Shown: positions 1 through 9,574 of the stretch, one piece after another
Position numbering within the stretch: position 1 is the stretch's first letter
How the letters are laid out: each line of letters opens with the position of its first letter
Assembly: GCA_003194525.1 (NCBI GenBank)
Contig: NBIV01000006.1
Span: 62,001 to 126,000, forward strand
Direction of reading: 5' to 3'
DNA length: 64,000 nt
From: Gracilariopsis chorda
Taxonomy: Eukaryota; Rhodophyta; Florideophyceae; Gracilariales; Gracilariaceae
Notes under the pieces: generated by a model
The model's database searches: none
The model's input: the letters and a program-made list of their open reading frames with translations, nothing else
What the model was told of the DNA's origin: nothing
Made by a program: the position numbers and the translations under genes

Positions 1-1500
1 CTCCTCGATATCTACACTTCGTTCGTCAACGAACCACGAATACAAAGCCATTTCTGGAGGGACTTGAGAGTTTGCACGAGTGCTTTCAGAACAGCAAAGA
101 AACAAAAAGAGGTTTTTCTCCTTCTTTGCGGGCGTTTTGCAAAAACCTCATTTTGTCGCACTCTAATGCTGTAACGGTCATATCTTAGCTTTTAATGGGT
201 TGTATAATCTCGTGAACGGCTCGTTGGAGAGCTGAAAGTCTCAGGAGTATGAATCGACTATCAGTTTTATTTCGACCACGAGTGCCATTTGATATAATTG
301 ATATGGATTGGCACACAAATGTCGCATTCAGAATCGGACCTCCCAGGTCCGATTCAACCCACCAAACCGTCCACCACATTCTATCCGAGGGCTAAAGTCT
401 GCGATATGCACTCCCGCCTGGGGAACGCCACTCCGTTGGCTTTTATTGCGACTTATTCTACGTCTTTGTGTATTGCACTTGCGATCCGCAAGCCTCGTAA
501 AAGATACTGCCAATCTTAAAAGACTTTGCAGCACAAACGCCACGGACAACCTCACCCAAATTTATGCGCAATGCACACGCCATGTCCTGTCATCTTTAGT
601 GTAGTTTGGGAAACCTGCAAAACGTGCTTCAACTTTTGCAGGGTCTCTTCTAATATTTTGATACGCGGTTGTTGTATACGTTATGATTGCATTTCAGTCG
701 ATGCGTTGGATTTGGATAAGATTAGAACAATAGGCGGTGGCGCTGAAGCGGTAAAAGACGGAACGGTGGATATAAAGACTGCGTTTCAAGCTAACGACCC
801 GTATAAAGAACTGAATTTCGAATTTCGTGTATGCAGCGGTCTATCGAACGGTTCATGGGGTTTTTGGGGCTCGGTAAGTGCCTGAAACGTTACAGTTTGC
901 TAGTGGCCTTGGTTCCAAAAATTGTTGCTATAGTCTGGAGTGGTATATCTGAATGTTCTTGCTGCGCGCCAAAAATTTGATGGACTGGTAATGTGGCAAT
1001 TTTTCTATGCACCCACCCAATACACAGACGGATAAAAATAAAGACTCACAACTGTCCAAAATTCTATATTCTACCATCCAAAATGTCGAGGGGTTCTATT
1101 GTCAACATCTTTTTCACATCGCTATGACCGAATATGTATTGATCAGATGAAAAGCAGCTGCTGCTTTGATTCAGAAACAGGAAGCAGATTGCCATTGAAG
1201 AACAGTGCTATGTGCCATTGCATCATACATATACATGAATATGTTTGGCAAGCACGACAGAAGTAAAAATGTCATCGATTAATCTCTTGAATTTTTTTTG
1301 TGGAGCAACGCGTTTGCGTAATACCCGCGCGGATACAACTCATAAGAGTATGAAGTGGTCGCCGAAATGGCTCTACGGTGTATGTGTTGGACTCACGTAG
1401 AGTGGCACCAAGTGTGTGGTGAGGTTCTGGAAGGAGCCGATGGCTCGAAGTTTACTGAGTTGTCGTCGGTTTCGAGCTTAAGTGTACTAGGCGGCGGCGG
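1..1500. other. Unassigned stretch left of the copia element
   Basis: No recognisable gene. The longest reading frame (526-885, plus, 119 codons) has no motif I know and is rich in rare-looking residue runs typical of non-coding translation. The part next to 1501 may hold the 3' untranslated region and 3' LTR of the neighbouring copia element, but I found no matching second LTR, because the element's 5' end is cut at 5544. Confidence 0.4.
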
Positions 1501-3354
1501 CTAAGGTGTGCGCTGGCTACGTGTGACAACAGACTCTGTGAGGGGCGCTGTTCGAGACTCGTCAGAACCTTCACGTATATGACCGTTTTTGTTGTGACAA
1601 CACACCACCTGATGCTGGGGAGTACGAGAAGCAGCGCCGGGATGTGTTATGTGCAACGCCGCGCGGAGTCGTAGAAACGCAACCCGTCCCGTGGGTTTTG
1701 TGAGTACGTCAGCCAGGTTGTGGGCTGAGGGGACGTACTCGAGCTTAATGTCGCGGCGTTGAAGGTGATCTCGGATATAATGATGTCTTAAGTCAATGAA
1801 TTTGCGGCGCTTTGAGTTTCCGGTGTTTTGGCTGATAGCGAGAACTGATTGGTTGTCGACTAGGACACGATAGGGTCAGGGGTCGAGAAGCTGAAGAAAG
1901 CGCAGCGTGCGCCGAAGAAAGCAAGTAGTTTGGACGGCTGATGTGGTGGCGATGTATTCTGCTTCGGCAGTTGAGAGTACCACGCAAGATTGTTGACAGG
2001 AGGCCCATGATATCGCGCCGTTGCAGACCGTGTAGATGTAGCCTGTTATGGATTTTCTGTTAGTATCGTCTGTAGCAAATTCGGCGTCGGCATAGGTCGT
2101 AAATGATATTTGTGCAGAGTTTGACTCAGGACCGTAGCGGAGAAGTATGCCATGCTGTATTGCGCCTCGGAGGTACCTTAGAACTTCTTTCAAAAGGTTC
2201 CAATGTCGAACTGTGGTGTTTTGAGACGCCTGCCCAAGGCGCGATACGGCAAACGCGATGTCGGGTCGAGTGCAATCCGTCAACCATCGGAGAATCCCGA
2301 CAATTTGTCGGTAAAGGTCGCTGAGGTTGGGAAGCAGTGTGTCGTTGTTGCTAGGGCCGTGAAACTTGGCTTTCGAAGCGTGGGGGGACTGTCGAGGATT
2401 GCAGGTGGAGAGCTGGGCGAAGGCAAGAGCTTGCTCTATGTAGTTAGGCTGGCTGATATGTATACCGTGAGCGGTGTAGGTGATTGTCCATCCGAGGTAT
2501 GTAGTCGGTGTGCCAATTCGGCGGATGTTGAATTTTTTTGAGAGCTGCGAGAATAGGTTGTCGATGCCGCTAATGGCGGTTGAGGCGACTAGATAATCGT
2601 CGCTGTTGAGGCAAATGATGGTGTAGTCGGTGGGTGACTTGTGTTTCATAAAAAGACATGGGTCATTCGGGGCCTGGGTAAACCCGATCCTGCGTAAGCA
2701 TTCGATTGCGCCTTCGAGGTAGTAGAAAAAGCAGGACGGGTTACCGTAAAGATTGCGGACAAGCCGGCCCCCGGGTGTTGGGTGCTTGAACGAACCATCG
2801 AGACGCGGGTGTTGTCGCACGAATACAGGCTTTTCATACCGGTAGAGTTCGTGTGGGTATGCTGTGGTCACGTCGAAGTGTTCAATATGGAGATTATTGG
2901 CGGCGGCAATCGCGAGGGTTAGCCGAACGGTTTCCTTTTGGGCCAAATGCACCGAGGTGTGATCGGGGTCAAAGTGCTGGTGGGGCTTCATAAGGTCACC
3001 GCGAACGGCCAGACGCGCCTTTCGCTGTAGGATTTCGTCGACGATCCCGCGCATATAGCGATACTTCATGGTAAGGGGGACGAGCTTTTTTTGGGAGCTG
3101 GTCCTTCGGGAGCCAATCGATGACTCCCAGTTTATCCAACTTATGTAATTCTGCATCGTGTGCTTGTTCCCAGTATTGAGCATCGGGGTATCGGTGAGCA
3201 TGCGGTCTTGATAGAGGGGCTGGCGTGAATTTGTCAATTTGGGTGGGAGTTGGGGTTGGGGTGAATGCGCGGAAAGCGGCGTTGGTGGTGCACACGGGAT
3301 CGGTTTCGCACCGACATTGCTTGAAGTCGATGGATCGACCCTTTCGATACTCAT
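1501..3354 (-). pseudogene. copia reverse transcriptase / RNase H
   Basis: RVT_2-type reverse transcriptase followed by RNase H. Open frame 3354-1876; coding identity begins near 3095 after the homopolymer slip. Seen are KARLAVRGDL, the HFDVTTAYPH block (DVKTAFL equivalent), and LNSDDYLVA in place of the usual YVDD, so the two Asp remain but the Tyr-Val is changed. RNase H blocks: YADAEFATD, RKSITGYIY, ISWASCQQS and STAEAEYIA. A TGA at 1876-1878 interrupts the frame, yet the same frame continues with DNQSVLAIS, RHHYIRD and ADVLTKP, the normal RNase H end, to a stop at 1501-1503. The TGA is probably an Arg CGA that mutated. Confidence 0.82.
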
Positions 3355-4372
3355 TAGTCCTAACGTTCTGGACCATTACATGTGAGCTGTTAATGCCGAA
3401 CATGTATCGGACGAGAATGCCCCGTTCATCAAGCTTGCGCTGCGCGTGGGGGTCAGTTATCACTGGGATGCTGCCGAGCTGTCCAAATATGAGCATGTTC
3501 GACAAGGTCGGAGGTTGTGAGTGCCATTCGGTGTAGGGGATTTTTTGTGTAGTGCTGTGGAGGGTGCGGTTGTATTTGAAAGTAGCATCACGAAGTTCGT
3601 CTTCCCAGTAGGCTTTTGGCAGTCTGGAGAGCAAGAGGCTGGCCTGTACGATGCGTGAAAGGGTGCCGATTACCCTCTCGGCCAGCGAGTTTTCTTGGGG
3701 ACTGTATGGTGTTGATGTTGAGAGCTGCGTGCCATGGCCGTCAAGAATGCGTTGGAAAGTGTGAGAACGATACTCGCCTGCGTTGTCTGTGGTGATGAGA
3801 AGTGGGGAGAGGCCGAAGTTATTGCGCATAAGGTTGAGGAATTGCGCAGTAAAGGCGTGTAACTGGTCTCTGGTTGCCGCACAGAAAGTGAAAAGGAATC
3901 TTGTCATGGTTTCCAGGAAGACTACGAAGTACTTGTTGCCGTGGGTAGATTGAAGTTTGATGGGGCCGGCGATGTCAGACGATACTGTGTGTCCTCGGCC
4001 GTATTGGTGATCGGTCTTCTTATTGGCCATCTTCATGCGCTTGCCGTGGATGCACCCTCTGCAAGAGATTGGACGGGGGGTTCGCTGTAATATTCGCGGA
4101 AGGTTCAGTAAGCCGCGCTTGGCCATTTCTTGAAGGGTGCGTGGCCTGAGGTGGTTATACCGCAGGTGCCAGTCATGAAAGGCGGCTACGAGTTCCGAGT
4201 TTGGTTTTGCTCTTGTGGGCAGGGCAGTCGGGGTGGTCTGGTGTTGGGGTTTGATTGAGGGGTTCGCACGTTTTGGCTTAAGCTTGTTTGGCTTTCGCTG
4301 GCGTCTGCGCACTGTGCCTCCAGTGTTGCACGCGGGAGATATGTCGGTGTGGGGCGCAGAGGTGCGAATGGC
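2996..4372 (-). pseudogene. copia integrase
   Basis: Inserts the cDNA copy into the host chromosome. The N-terminal zinc-binding set is visible: H in RYNHLRP, then C and C in ISCRGCIHGKRMK. The catalytic D-D-E core follows: Asp in SSDIAGP, Asp in TTDNAGEY and Glu in YSPQENSLAER. This fits the rve family. The frame is open from 4312 to 2996 and continuous with gag upstream except for the TAA at 4373. At the run of seven T (3086-3092) the frame slips and the downstream RT carries on in another frame, so the last 30 codons of this ORF are out-of-frame read-through. All catalytic residues are present. Confidence 0.8.
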
Positions 4373-5400
4373 TTACGAGACTGCATTGGATGCTGAAGCG
4401 GTCCCAGCCAAATAGTACCCATTTCCCTGCCACTTCGCGGTTGCTATGTTTGCGTGGGTGGCTGTATCGATAACGAATGCTAGTTTGGGGGTAAAGGCCA
4501 CAAGGCCGTATTGTTTAGAGAGGGCTTGGACGGAGATAAGTGTACCCATAATGCGTTTGGAGACTAAAGCCGGGAGGGATATTCGTGTGTTGCCTTTAGT
4601 CTTGAGGCTGATTGCTCCCATCTGATGTATGGGAATTTTTGTAGGGTGGGCGGTGGTAGTATATGAGGGTTGGTGAAGCGGAGTAGCGTTGGTTAGTGGT
4701 AAGGAAGTGTGAGTTGGGTGAGCATCGGAGTCTAGCAGAAACACACACTCGTTGTGGGCGGGGTCCATGGTGGTTGTCTGCGACTCCTGTAGGTTCTGTA
4801 TGTCCTGAAATAGTTGTGCAGCGACATCGTCACTGTCTCCAAAGGATTGGGCGCTGGCCTGCCTAGCAGCAGTTCTCTTAGGCGCCTTTGGGTTGTACGG
4901 TGCTGATCTCCCTTTTCTGCTTTGAACAGTTAGCCGTCCTTCTATGCCGCGAAGCGTGGAGTTCGTATTAGCCATCGTCCTGCTTAGTGTTGAAAGTACG
5001 GACATCATTTGCTGCAACGTGCCGGTCTCTGGTTCTCGGTGTGGAGGTGGGTGGGCATCCAACTGAGAAAGTGTGGGTTCCAATGGGACGTGTGAGGCAG
5101 ATGCATAAGTATTGAGCCTTTTGCGCAGCTCTTCGAGAGTTGCAGGTGTCGTGGTAGCTAGCAAGGTTGCAGCTATTCCTGAAAAGGGGCTCGGCGAGGC
5201 GGTAAGGCCACGAAGGGAAAGCTTAACGGTGCGTTCTTCATTTTTTTACTCTGATGCTCCGGCCTCGATTAGCAGCGCTTGGTGGCGACGATGTTTTTCT
5301 AGGTATGGTTGTACGCTTTCGTCCGTAGTAAACCTGAGTTTTGCGGCTTCTGAGACCAGTTGATCAACGTCGCGTAGTGCTGAATGATCTAGTATTATTT
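4373..5400 (-). pseudogene. copia gag with degenerate protease
   Basis: The open part 5164-4373 (263 codons) continues upstream in the same frame to about 5400 through one TAA. The upstream piece has the usual end of a copia gag domain, with a leucine-rich helix, a stretch reading KLSLRGLTASPSPF and the helix PATLEELRKRLNTY. Further on, ECVFLLDSDAHPTH looks like the copia aspartic protease centre (normally DSG[A/T]xxH) with the Gly replaced by Asp, so it is probably inactive. The frame ends at TAA 4373-4375 and the integrase follows in the same frame, so gag-pol was once one polyprotein. No CCHC knuckle was seen. Confidence 0.65.
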
Positions 5401-5544
5401 CAAATTAGGACACAATATGAAACGGAGAGTTGCTGAAGAGCGAGCCTGGTATTATTTGATTGATTTCGTCGGATATGCTGTTTGTGATAAGAGCTCGGCA
5501 GGATGCGTAGGATTTCCTTTTGGTCTCCGTGTCTCGTACAAAAT

Positions 5545-6375
5545 TGTGGTGCAATGCCCCAAAGGGGAATAACACCGAAAGACGTTCGGGATCTTCCTCT
5601 CACGAGGTGAACCCAGTTGGATAGAGCCCTCCCAGAGGTGTCACGGCGAAGCCGGTTGTAAGACCAGGGACACCTGTCGCGACTTTCGCAGGGAGGTGAA
5701 GGCGAAGAATCGGTATCCGCGTGAGTGGGGTGTGATCCTCAGTAGAGTTATGTTTCCACGTGAGTGGGGAAGTGTGAGCGGGTGCACACAGGAGGGCTGC
5801 GGGTAGCGGGATGTACTACCCTGAAAGGGGGAAAGGAGGAGAGTGAAGGGAAAGGAGGAAGAGTGGGCGAGGGTGAGTCGCGAGAGCGACGAAGAAATAC
5901 GGCAATGCCGGTGGACAGGACTCCCTATACAGGGCGAAACACCAACGTTATTGGAACAATTATACTCCCAAGGATGGGCTTCTTTAGACGTGCAAGGGGG
6001 TTAGATGTGCCGTGGTTCACGGCGTTTCCCTCCAAGGAGGAGTAGAGCATGCGCGCCAGCGGTAACAACTAGAGCCAATTCCCCAGGTTGGGGTCCCTTG
6101 TTGGGGAAGGTTTGCTGGTGCGACGGCAGTGCGCCGTCGCACTAAGTACTTGCTTCCCAGAAATGGGTGTGAAAATAATAAATAATATTAACTAAAATAC
6201 TCCACATTTCGCGGCAACATCCACTACTGTGGCCAACCGCCAATTGACCCAAAACCGTGTCTCACGTGTCCATACCCACCATTGTGGGGCGTAGTTCATA
6301 TACACACTACACAACCGATAATGTCGGGAAAAGGATCAAGTACCAGGAATCCCTCCCTAAGGGCGTTGCACTTCA
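5545..6375 (-). repeat. 3' LTR of Ty3 copy 1
   Basis: 831 bp, bounded on the plus strand by TGTGGTGCAA and GTTGCACTTCA, so TG...CA with imperfect 14-bp inverted ends. It matches the other four LTRs of the family along its full length. It contains a 25-nt hairpin (6118-6142, 10-bp stem) and several 12-bp mini-hairpins. The antisense ORF module begins 56 bp inside its inner edge. Confidence 0.93.
6118..6142. promoter_or_regulatory. Conserved LTR hairpin, 10-bp stem
   Basis: GTGCGACGGC / GCCGTCGCAC with a 5-nt loop. Flanking bases can extend it (TACT...AGTA outside in most copies). It is found unchanged in all five LTRs: 6118-6142, 16980-17004, 40554-40578, 51410-51434 and 57569-57593. It may mark an RNA signal (packaging, strand transfer or 3'-end formation). 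It is not followed by a T run, so it is not a bacterial-type terminator. Confidence 0.75.
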
Positions 6376-6388
6376 TATCCCCCCCTAA
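6376..6388 (-). promoter_or_regulatory. Polypurine tract, Ty3 copy 1
   Basis: In element sense TTAGGGGGGGATA directly before the 3' LTR TGAAGTGC. The same position holds purine runs in copy 2 (51165-51176) and copy 3 (57827-57839). It primes plus-strand DNA synthesis. It also lies in the leader of aORF1. Confidence 0.75.
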
Positions 6389-6430
6389 GACGGGAAAACG
6401 ACCGCGGACGTGGAGGGTTCCCAGACGAAA

Positions 6431-7963
6431 ATGGGTGAAAAAAGCGCATACGCCGTCTCCGGTTCTCCGGTAAGTTCCTCTGCACCAGAGTTACCAAGCG
6501 CACAAACGGCAACAAGAGCCACCCTCGACAAGGGAGAAATGAACGACGACAACAACATCAACAACCACAGCCAACCTCCGAGGCTTCTCGGGCGATACAC
6601 CACCGGTTTCCGGTCGGTTCCCCTGCTTCAGGGCAATCGACAACCGGTACAACTGGGGAGTAGGGCTGCTGCAGCCGACCATCCCTTCGCACTACTACCT
6701 TCGGTGGGGTCCTCCGGAACCGCTCCGGCGTTCAACTGGCCAACCTACAACACCCTGGTGGGGCTCAACCCGATGAATCGGAATCACGCGTCGCGCCTGC
6801 GCCTTGCCCCGTGGTTTCACCCAGTCGCTGTCCTCAATGAGGGATTGGTCACCGCTTATGCGTATGGCTCAGACACCCTTCCGGGGGATCTGCCCAGGGC
6901 AGTCACCACACCGTGGGATTGGCGTCACCGGATTGCGATTCAGCGTCACCACCTCCGAAGGAATTCGGGCGAGACCGTCGCTGCGGCGCAAACCGCGTGG
7001 ACGCGCATGGCATACCAACGGCAGAGCTGGGCCCCCTTCGATGTACCGGTCCCACCCGAGTTCGGCTTCGACATTAGCCACTTCCGCACTCGCGGGGAGG
7101 TCGGATACGGCGACAACCTGTTCCACCTGGAGACCCTCGCATGGAGGAATTTCGCCGCAGCGCGGCAAGAAGCCCTTTGTTGGGAGCGACCGATTATTCG
7201 GGGGGAGTTCAGGTATCTTCCCCGGCAATACCGGTCCAATTTTCTCCAAAACTTCATCCGCTACGAGCGGCGTTGGCGATTCCGATTCGGGTATTTCATC
7301 CCGTATCAGAACGTGGAGATAGAGCAGATTGCGCCGCCTCACCGACTAGGTCGGTATGTAGCACTCCCCGAGTGGTGGCGCTTCCACGAAATCTGCCGGG
7401 GGTGCTACATAGAACTCCCGACAGTACTTATGTACCTTGGATCGCTGCTAATGCAGGATCCCCGGTTGGGGTTGTGGTACGTAGTGGTTACGGAGTGGGC
7501 GGCCCGCGCTGCGGCTTATATCCTCAACGAGGCGTACGACCAGTTCCGTCTCTGGTTCCTTCCACCGCGTGTGCAGGCAGCGATCCGCAATTTGGATCTT
7601 CGCATCCCCCTTGGGGGCCAGGCCAACAATGAAGAGGTCCTCCAATTACTTGGGTACATCGACAGCGTTAGCTGGAGTGAGGTCCCGCTGGAGCAAAGCA
7701 GTCGTCTGGATGGCGGCAGCGGTAACACCGGTGGTCCGGGACTCGGTAGAAACACCGCCCTTGCAGGGGATTTTATCTACTTTGACCCCTGGGAGTTCCG
7801 GGAAATTTCCTCCGAGGAGGCGCGCGAGCTTCGCGATACGCCCCGGCATGTGCCGGAAGACCACCCTGTTGGGTACGTCGATTCTGACGACTACTACCGC
7901 ACATACGGGGGGAGTACCGGATGGTTGATAACGAACCGGAAGAACCCGGGGAGGTGGACGTAG
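6431..7963 (+). CDS. Antisense ORF 1 (aORF1) of Ty3 copy 1, unknown protein
   Basis: 510 residues on the strand opposite to gag-pol, between the pol end and the 3' LTR. I chose ATG 6431 (56 bp from the LTR edge) because copies 2 and 3 have an ATG at the same place; the frame is open upstream only through non-ATG codons. No family recognised. The first about 90 residues are polar and low-complexity (Ser, Asn, Gln). The body is Arg- and Trp-rich (TPWDWRHRIAI, FIRYERRWRFRFGYF, LPEWWRFHE), with a helical hydrophobic stretch near WYVVVTEWAARAAAYIL. The tail is acidic (YFDPWEFREISSEEARELRD). No signal peptide or zinc motif. The last 43 nt overlap aORF2 in another frame. It is uninterrupted in this copy. 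Confidence 0.7.
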   Translation: MGEKSAYAVSGSPVSSSAPELPSAQTATRATLDKGEMNDDNNINNHSQPPRLLGRYTTGFRSVPLLQGNRQPVQLGSRAAAADHPFALLPSVGSSGTAPAFNWPTYNTLVGLNPMNRNHASRLRLAPWFHPVAVLNEGLVTAYAYGSDTLPGDLPRAVTTPWDWRHRIAIQRHHLRRNSGETVAAAQTAWTRMAYQRQSWAPFDVPVPPEFGFDISHFRTRGEVGYGDNLFHLETLAWRNFAAARQEALCWERPIIRGEFRYLPRQYRSNFLQNFIRYERRWRFRFGYFIPYQNVEIEQIAPPHRLGRYVALPEWWRFHEICRGCYIELPTVLMYLGSLLMQDPRLGLWYVVVTEWAARAAAYILNEAYDQFRLWFLPPRVQAAIRNLDLRIPLGGQANNEEVLQLLGYIDSVSWSEVPLEQSSRLDGGSGNTGGPGLGRNTALAGDFIYFDPWEFREISSEEARELRDTPRHVPEDHPVGYVDSDDYYRTYGGSTGWLITNRKNPGRWT

Positions 7964-8217
7964 AGGAAACCGGCGCTAGCGTGGAAGCTTTCCCAGAGGG
8001 GATATCTCCAGCCGAGCCAGCTGCTGTCCCTTCGGCGGCAAGTGCCGGACCTTCTATCCCCAGTGTGGTGACGGCGATTGAAAACGAGATCATCGCACGT
8101 TTTCTCCGGGGTGCCGGTCTGAGCGCTGCTGAGTTATCGGGGGATGTCACCACCATGGTGGACGCGTTGGCCTACCACCTCGCTGGTGGTTACGCCCCGA
8201 ACGATGGGGGTGACTGA
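7921..8217 (+). CDS. Antisense ORF 2 (aORF2) of Ty3 copy 1, unknown protein
   Basis: 98 residues, ATG 7921, overlapping the end of aORF1. It lies in the -1 frame relative to aORF1, and a run of six G at 7906-7911 stands just upstream; a -1 shift there would fuse the two. The N-terminal half is acidic and Pro/Ala-rich. The C-terminal half (ENEIIARFLRGAGLSAAEL, ALAYHLAGGYAPN) looks helical and is almost unchanged in all three copies, none of which has a stop in it. Function unknown. Confidence 0.7.
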   Translation: MVDNEPEEPGEVDVEETGASVEAFPEGISPAEPAAVPSAASAGPSIPSVVTAIENEIIARFLRGAGLSAAELSGDVTTMVDALAYHLAGGYAPNDGGD

Positions 8218-8404
8218 AACCTCTAGTCCTGTTTCCTGGTTCTTCTTTCCCTGGCTATGCCAGTTAGTGTAGTGTAGTATGGAGCTTGCTGCTCCACTAG
8301 GTAAACTTTCCCGTCTCGGACTGTGATTTCCATTTAGAATTCCCCGTCTTGGACGGACTTTCCCTTGCAATCCCTTCTTACTGCCCTCTGCCCGCGCGGG
8401 AGCG
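8218..8404. other. Spacer between aORF2 and chromodomain ends
   Basis: The sense pol frame and the antisense module converge here, tail to tail, with 187 bp between stop codons. It holds several mini-hairpins (for example around CCCCGTCTTGGACGG). Either strand could carry polyadenylation signals for the opposed transcripts, but I see no clear AATAAA. Confidence 0.5.
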
Positions 8405-9253
8405 TTACCCGACTTTGGCATTAACCAGCGTGGCTGGGGCTGCCGTTCCCGTATAACGGTGGTATCGCACGACCTGCGATCGTGGGAGGTGTTCAATTTG
8501 CTCCCACGTATCCCCACTGGGGTCATACCCGTACCAGCGGACGCGGTATTGTAGAATACCATCCTGGTCCCAGGTGTGTCCGACAATTCGGCCTACTACG
8601 AACTCTCTTTCGTAGACCTGCCGGCTGTGCCGGGTGGTGGTTGTATTCCCTTGCGAGGGTTGTCCGCTGCGCGGTATATTACCCCCTATCCGGGTTGTTG
8701 GCGATGTCTCCGGCGTTGCTGTGCGCTGTCCTAGTGGCCCCTGCTCATGTGGGAAAATATCCCTCAAGAGGGTGTGTGGCGTAACGGTTTCCACCGGCAA
8801 GTCGTTCCCAAGAGGGGTGTCGTTGTTCTCGTCTTCACGGTAGGCCGGGCGAACCGCCAACCGGCGGCGGACTTGAACTCCGCGAGTGTGGTCTTCTTCG
8901 CGAACCACGAGCTTGCGGGGTCTTTGCCGCGTATGCGGCAACGGCGTTTGCGACATCCCCTGCGGGGTCCCGTGCAACACGGTGATTGGTCAGCGTTCCG
9001 CCTCCCTGCCAGGTGCACGAGCGCTCCGCACCCTACGTTCCGGCGACGCAGTGGTGTCCCCGGTTACTGACGGGTTGCCTGGGGCTAACTCCGGTACACC
9101 GGTATTTTGGTCAAAATTCCCCTTTGGGGGGTGCCGGGCAGGTGCCGAGGACACCCTTTTCAGGGGAATTGCCGCTAAGTGCGGTGCACCATCTCCATGA
9201 GGAGGAGCAGCGTCCGGTACGACTGGTTTCGAGCGTGCGATGGCGCGCGTTTT
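8405..9253 (-). CDS. Ty3 copy 1 chromodomain segment of pol
   Basis: The last about 60 residues form a chromodomain: EREFVVGRIVGHTWDQDG, LQYRVRWYGYDPSGDTWEQ, then IEHLPRSQVVRYH. The aromatic positions of the cage are Phe (EREF), Trp (VRWYG) and Trp (DTWEQ), of which the two Trp stand as in canonical chromodomains. Such domains direct chromovirus integration to marked chromatin. The open piece 8980-8405 starts at a GTG, so there is no ATG of its own; it is the pol C-terminus, separated from integrase by TGA 9254. Stop at 8405-8407. Copies 2 and 3 carry a TAA just before EREF, so only this copy encodes the whole domain. Confidence 0.85.
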
Positions 9254-9574
9254 TCACGAGTTCCTCAGTTCTTCGCCGCAGCGTTGCGGGGGTTGGCGCA
9301 AATTATTCCCCGGAGTGGGGGCTTCGATTCCGTCAACGACGGGAGGCGTTTCCGGTGCTTGCGAGCCAGGGCCTGAAGCTTCGACTGCGGCTTGGCTGCC
9401 TTTTTCCCCAAGAGGGGTGTGGGTATTTCCCTGTGAGGCTGGCGTATCTGGGCGCCTCTTCTCCGCGGGGCGCGGGTCTGCTGGACCTAATTGAACCACT
9501 TCCGCGGGGGCCTTCCGCCAATGGCGGCTTCGATGCATCGCTCTGCCAAGAGGATTGGGGGCAATCGTCACCAT
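9254..9574 (-). pseudogene. Ty3 copy 1 pol linker, native frame after the shift
   Basis: Continues the integrase tail in the native frame after the inserted C near 9508, rich in Pro, Glu and Ala. It ends at a TGA (9254-9256) that is also present in copy 3 (60703). Copy 2 has GGA there but TAA at the next codon. Beyond the stop the frame goes on toward the chromodomain. Confidence 0.7.

Larger units (their letters stand above)
1501..5544 (-). mobile_element. Ty1/copia LTR retrotransposon, decayed, 5' end cut by Ty3 copy 1
   Basis: Reading right to left, the order is gag, protease remnant, integrase, reverse transcriptase, RNase H. Integrase before RT is the copia (Pseudoviridae) order. The upstream part stops at 5545, where the LTR of Ty3 copy 1 begins, and I could not find its continuation beyond 17237. 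The frame is broken by a stop at 5261-5270 (gag), a TAA at 4373-4375, a slip in a run of seven T (3086-3092, plus strand) and a TGA at 1876-1878. No LTRs could be delimited. Autonomous activity is unlikely. Confidence 0.8.

Noticed and set aside
6100-6145. LTR hairpin as a rho-independent terminator
   Set aside because: Eukaryotic context and no T run after the stem.
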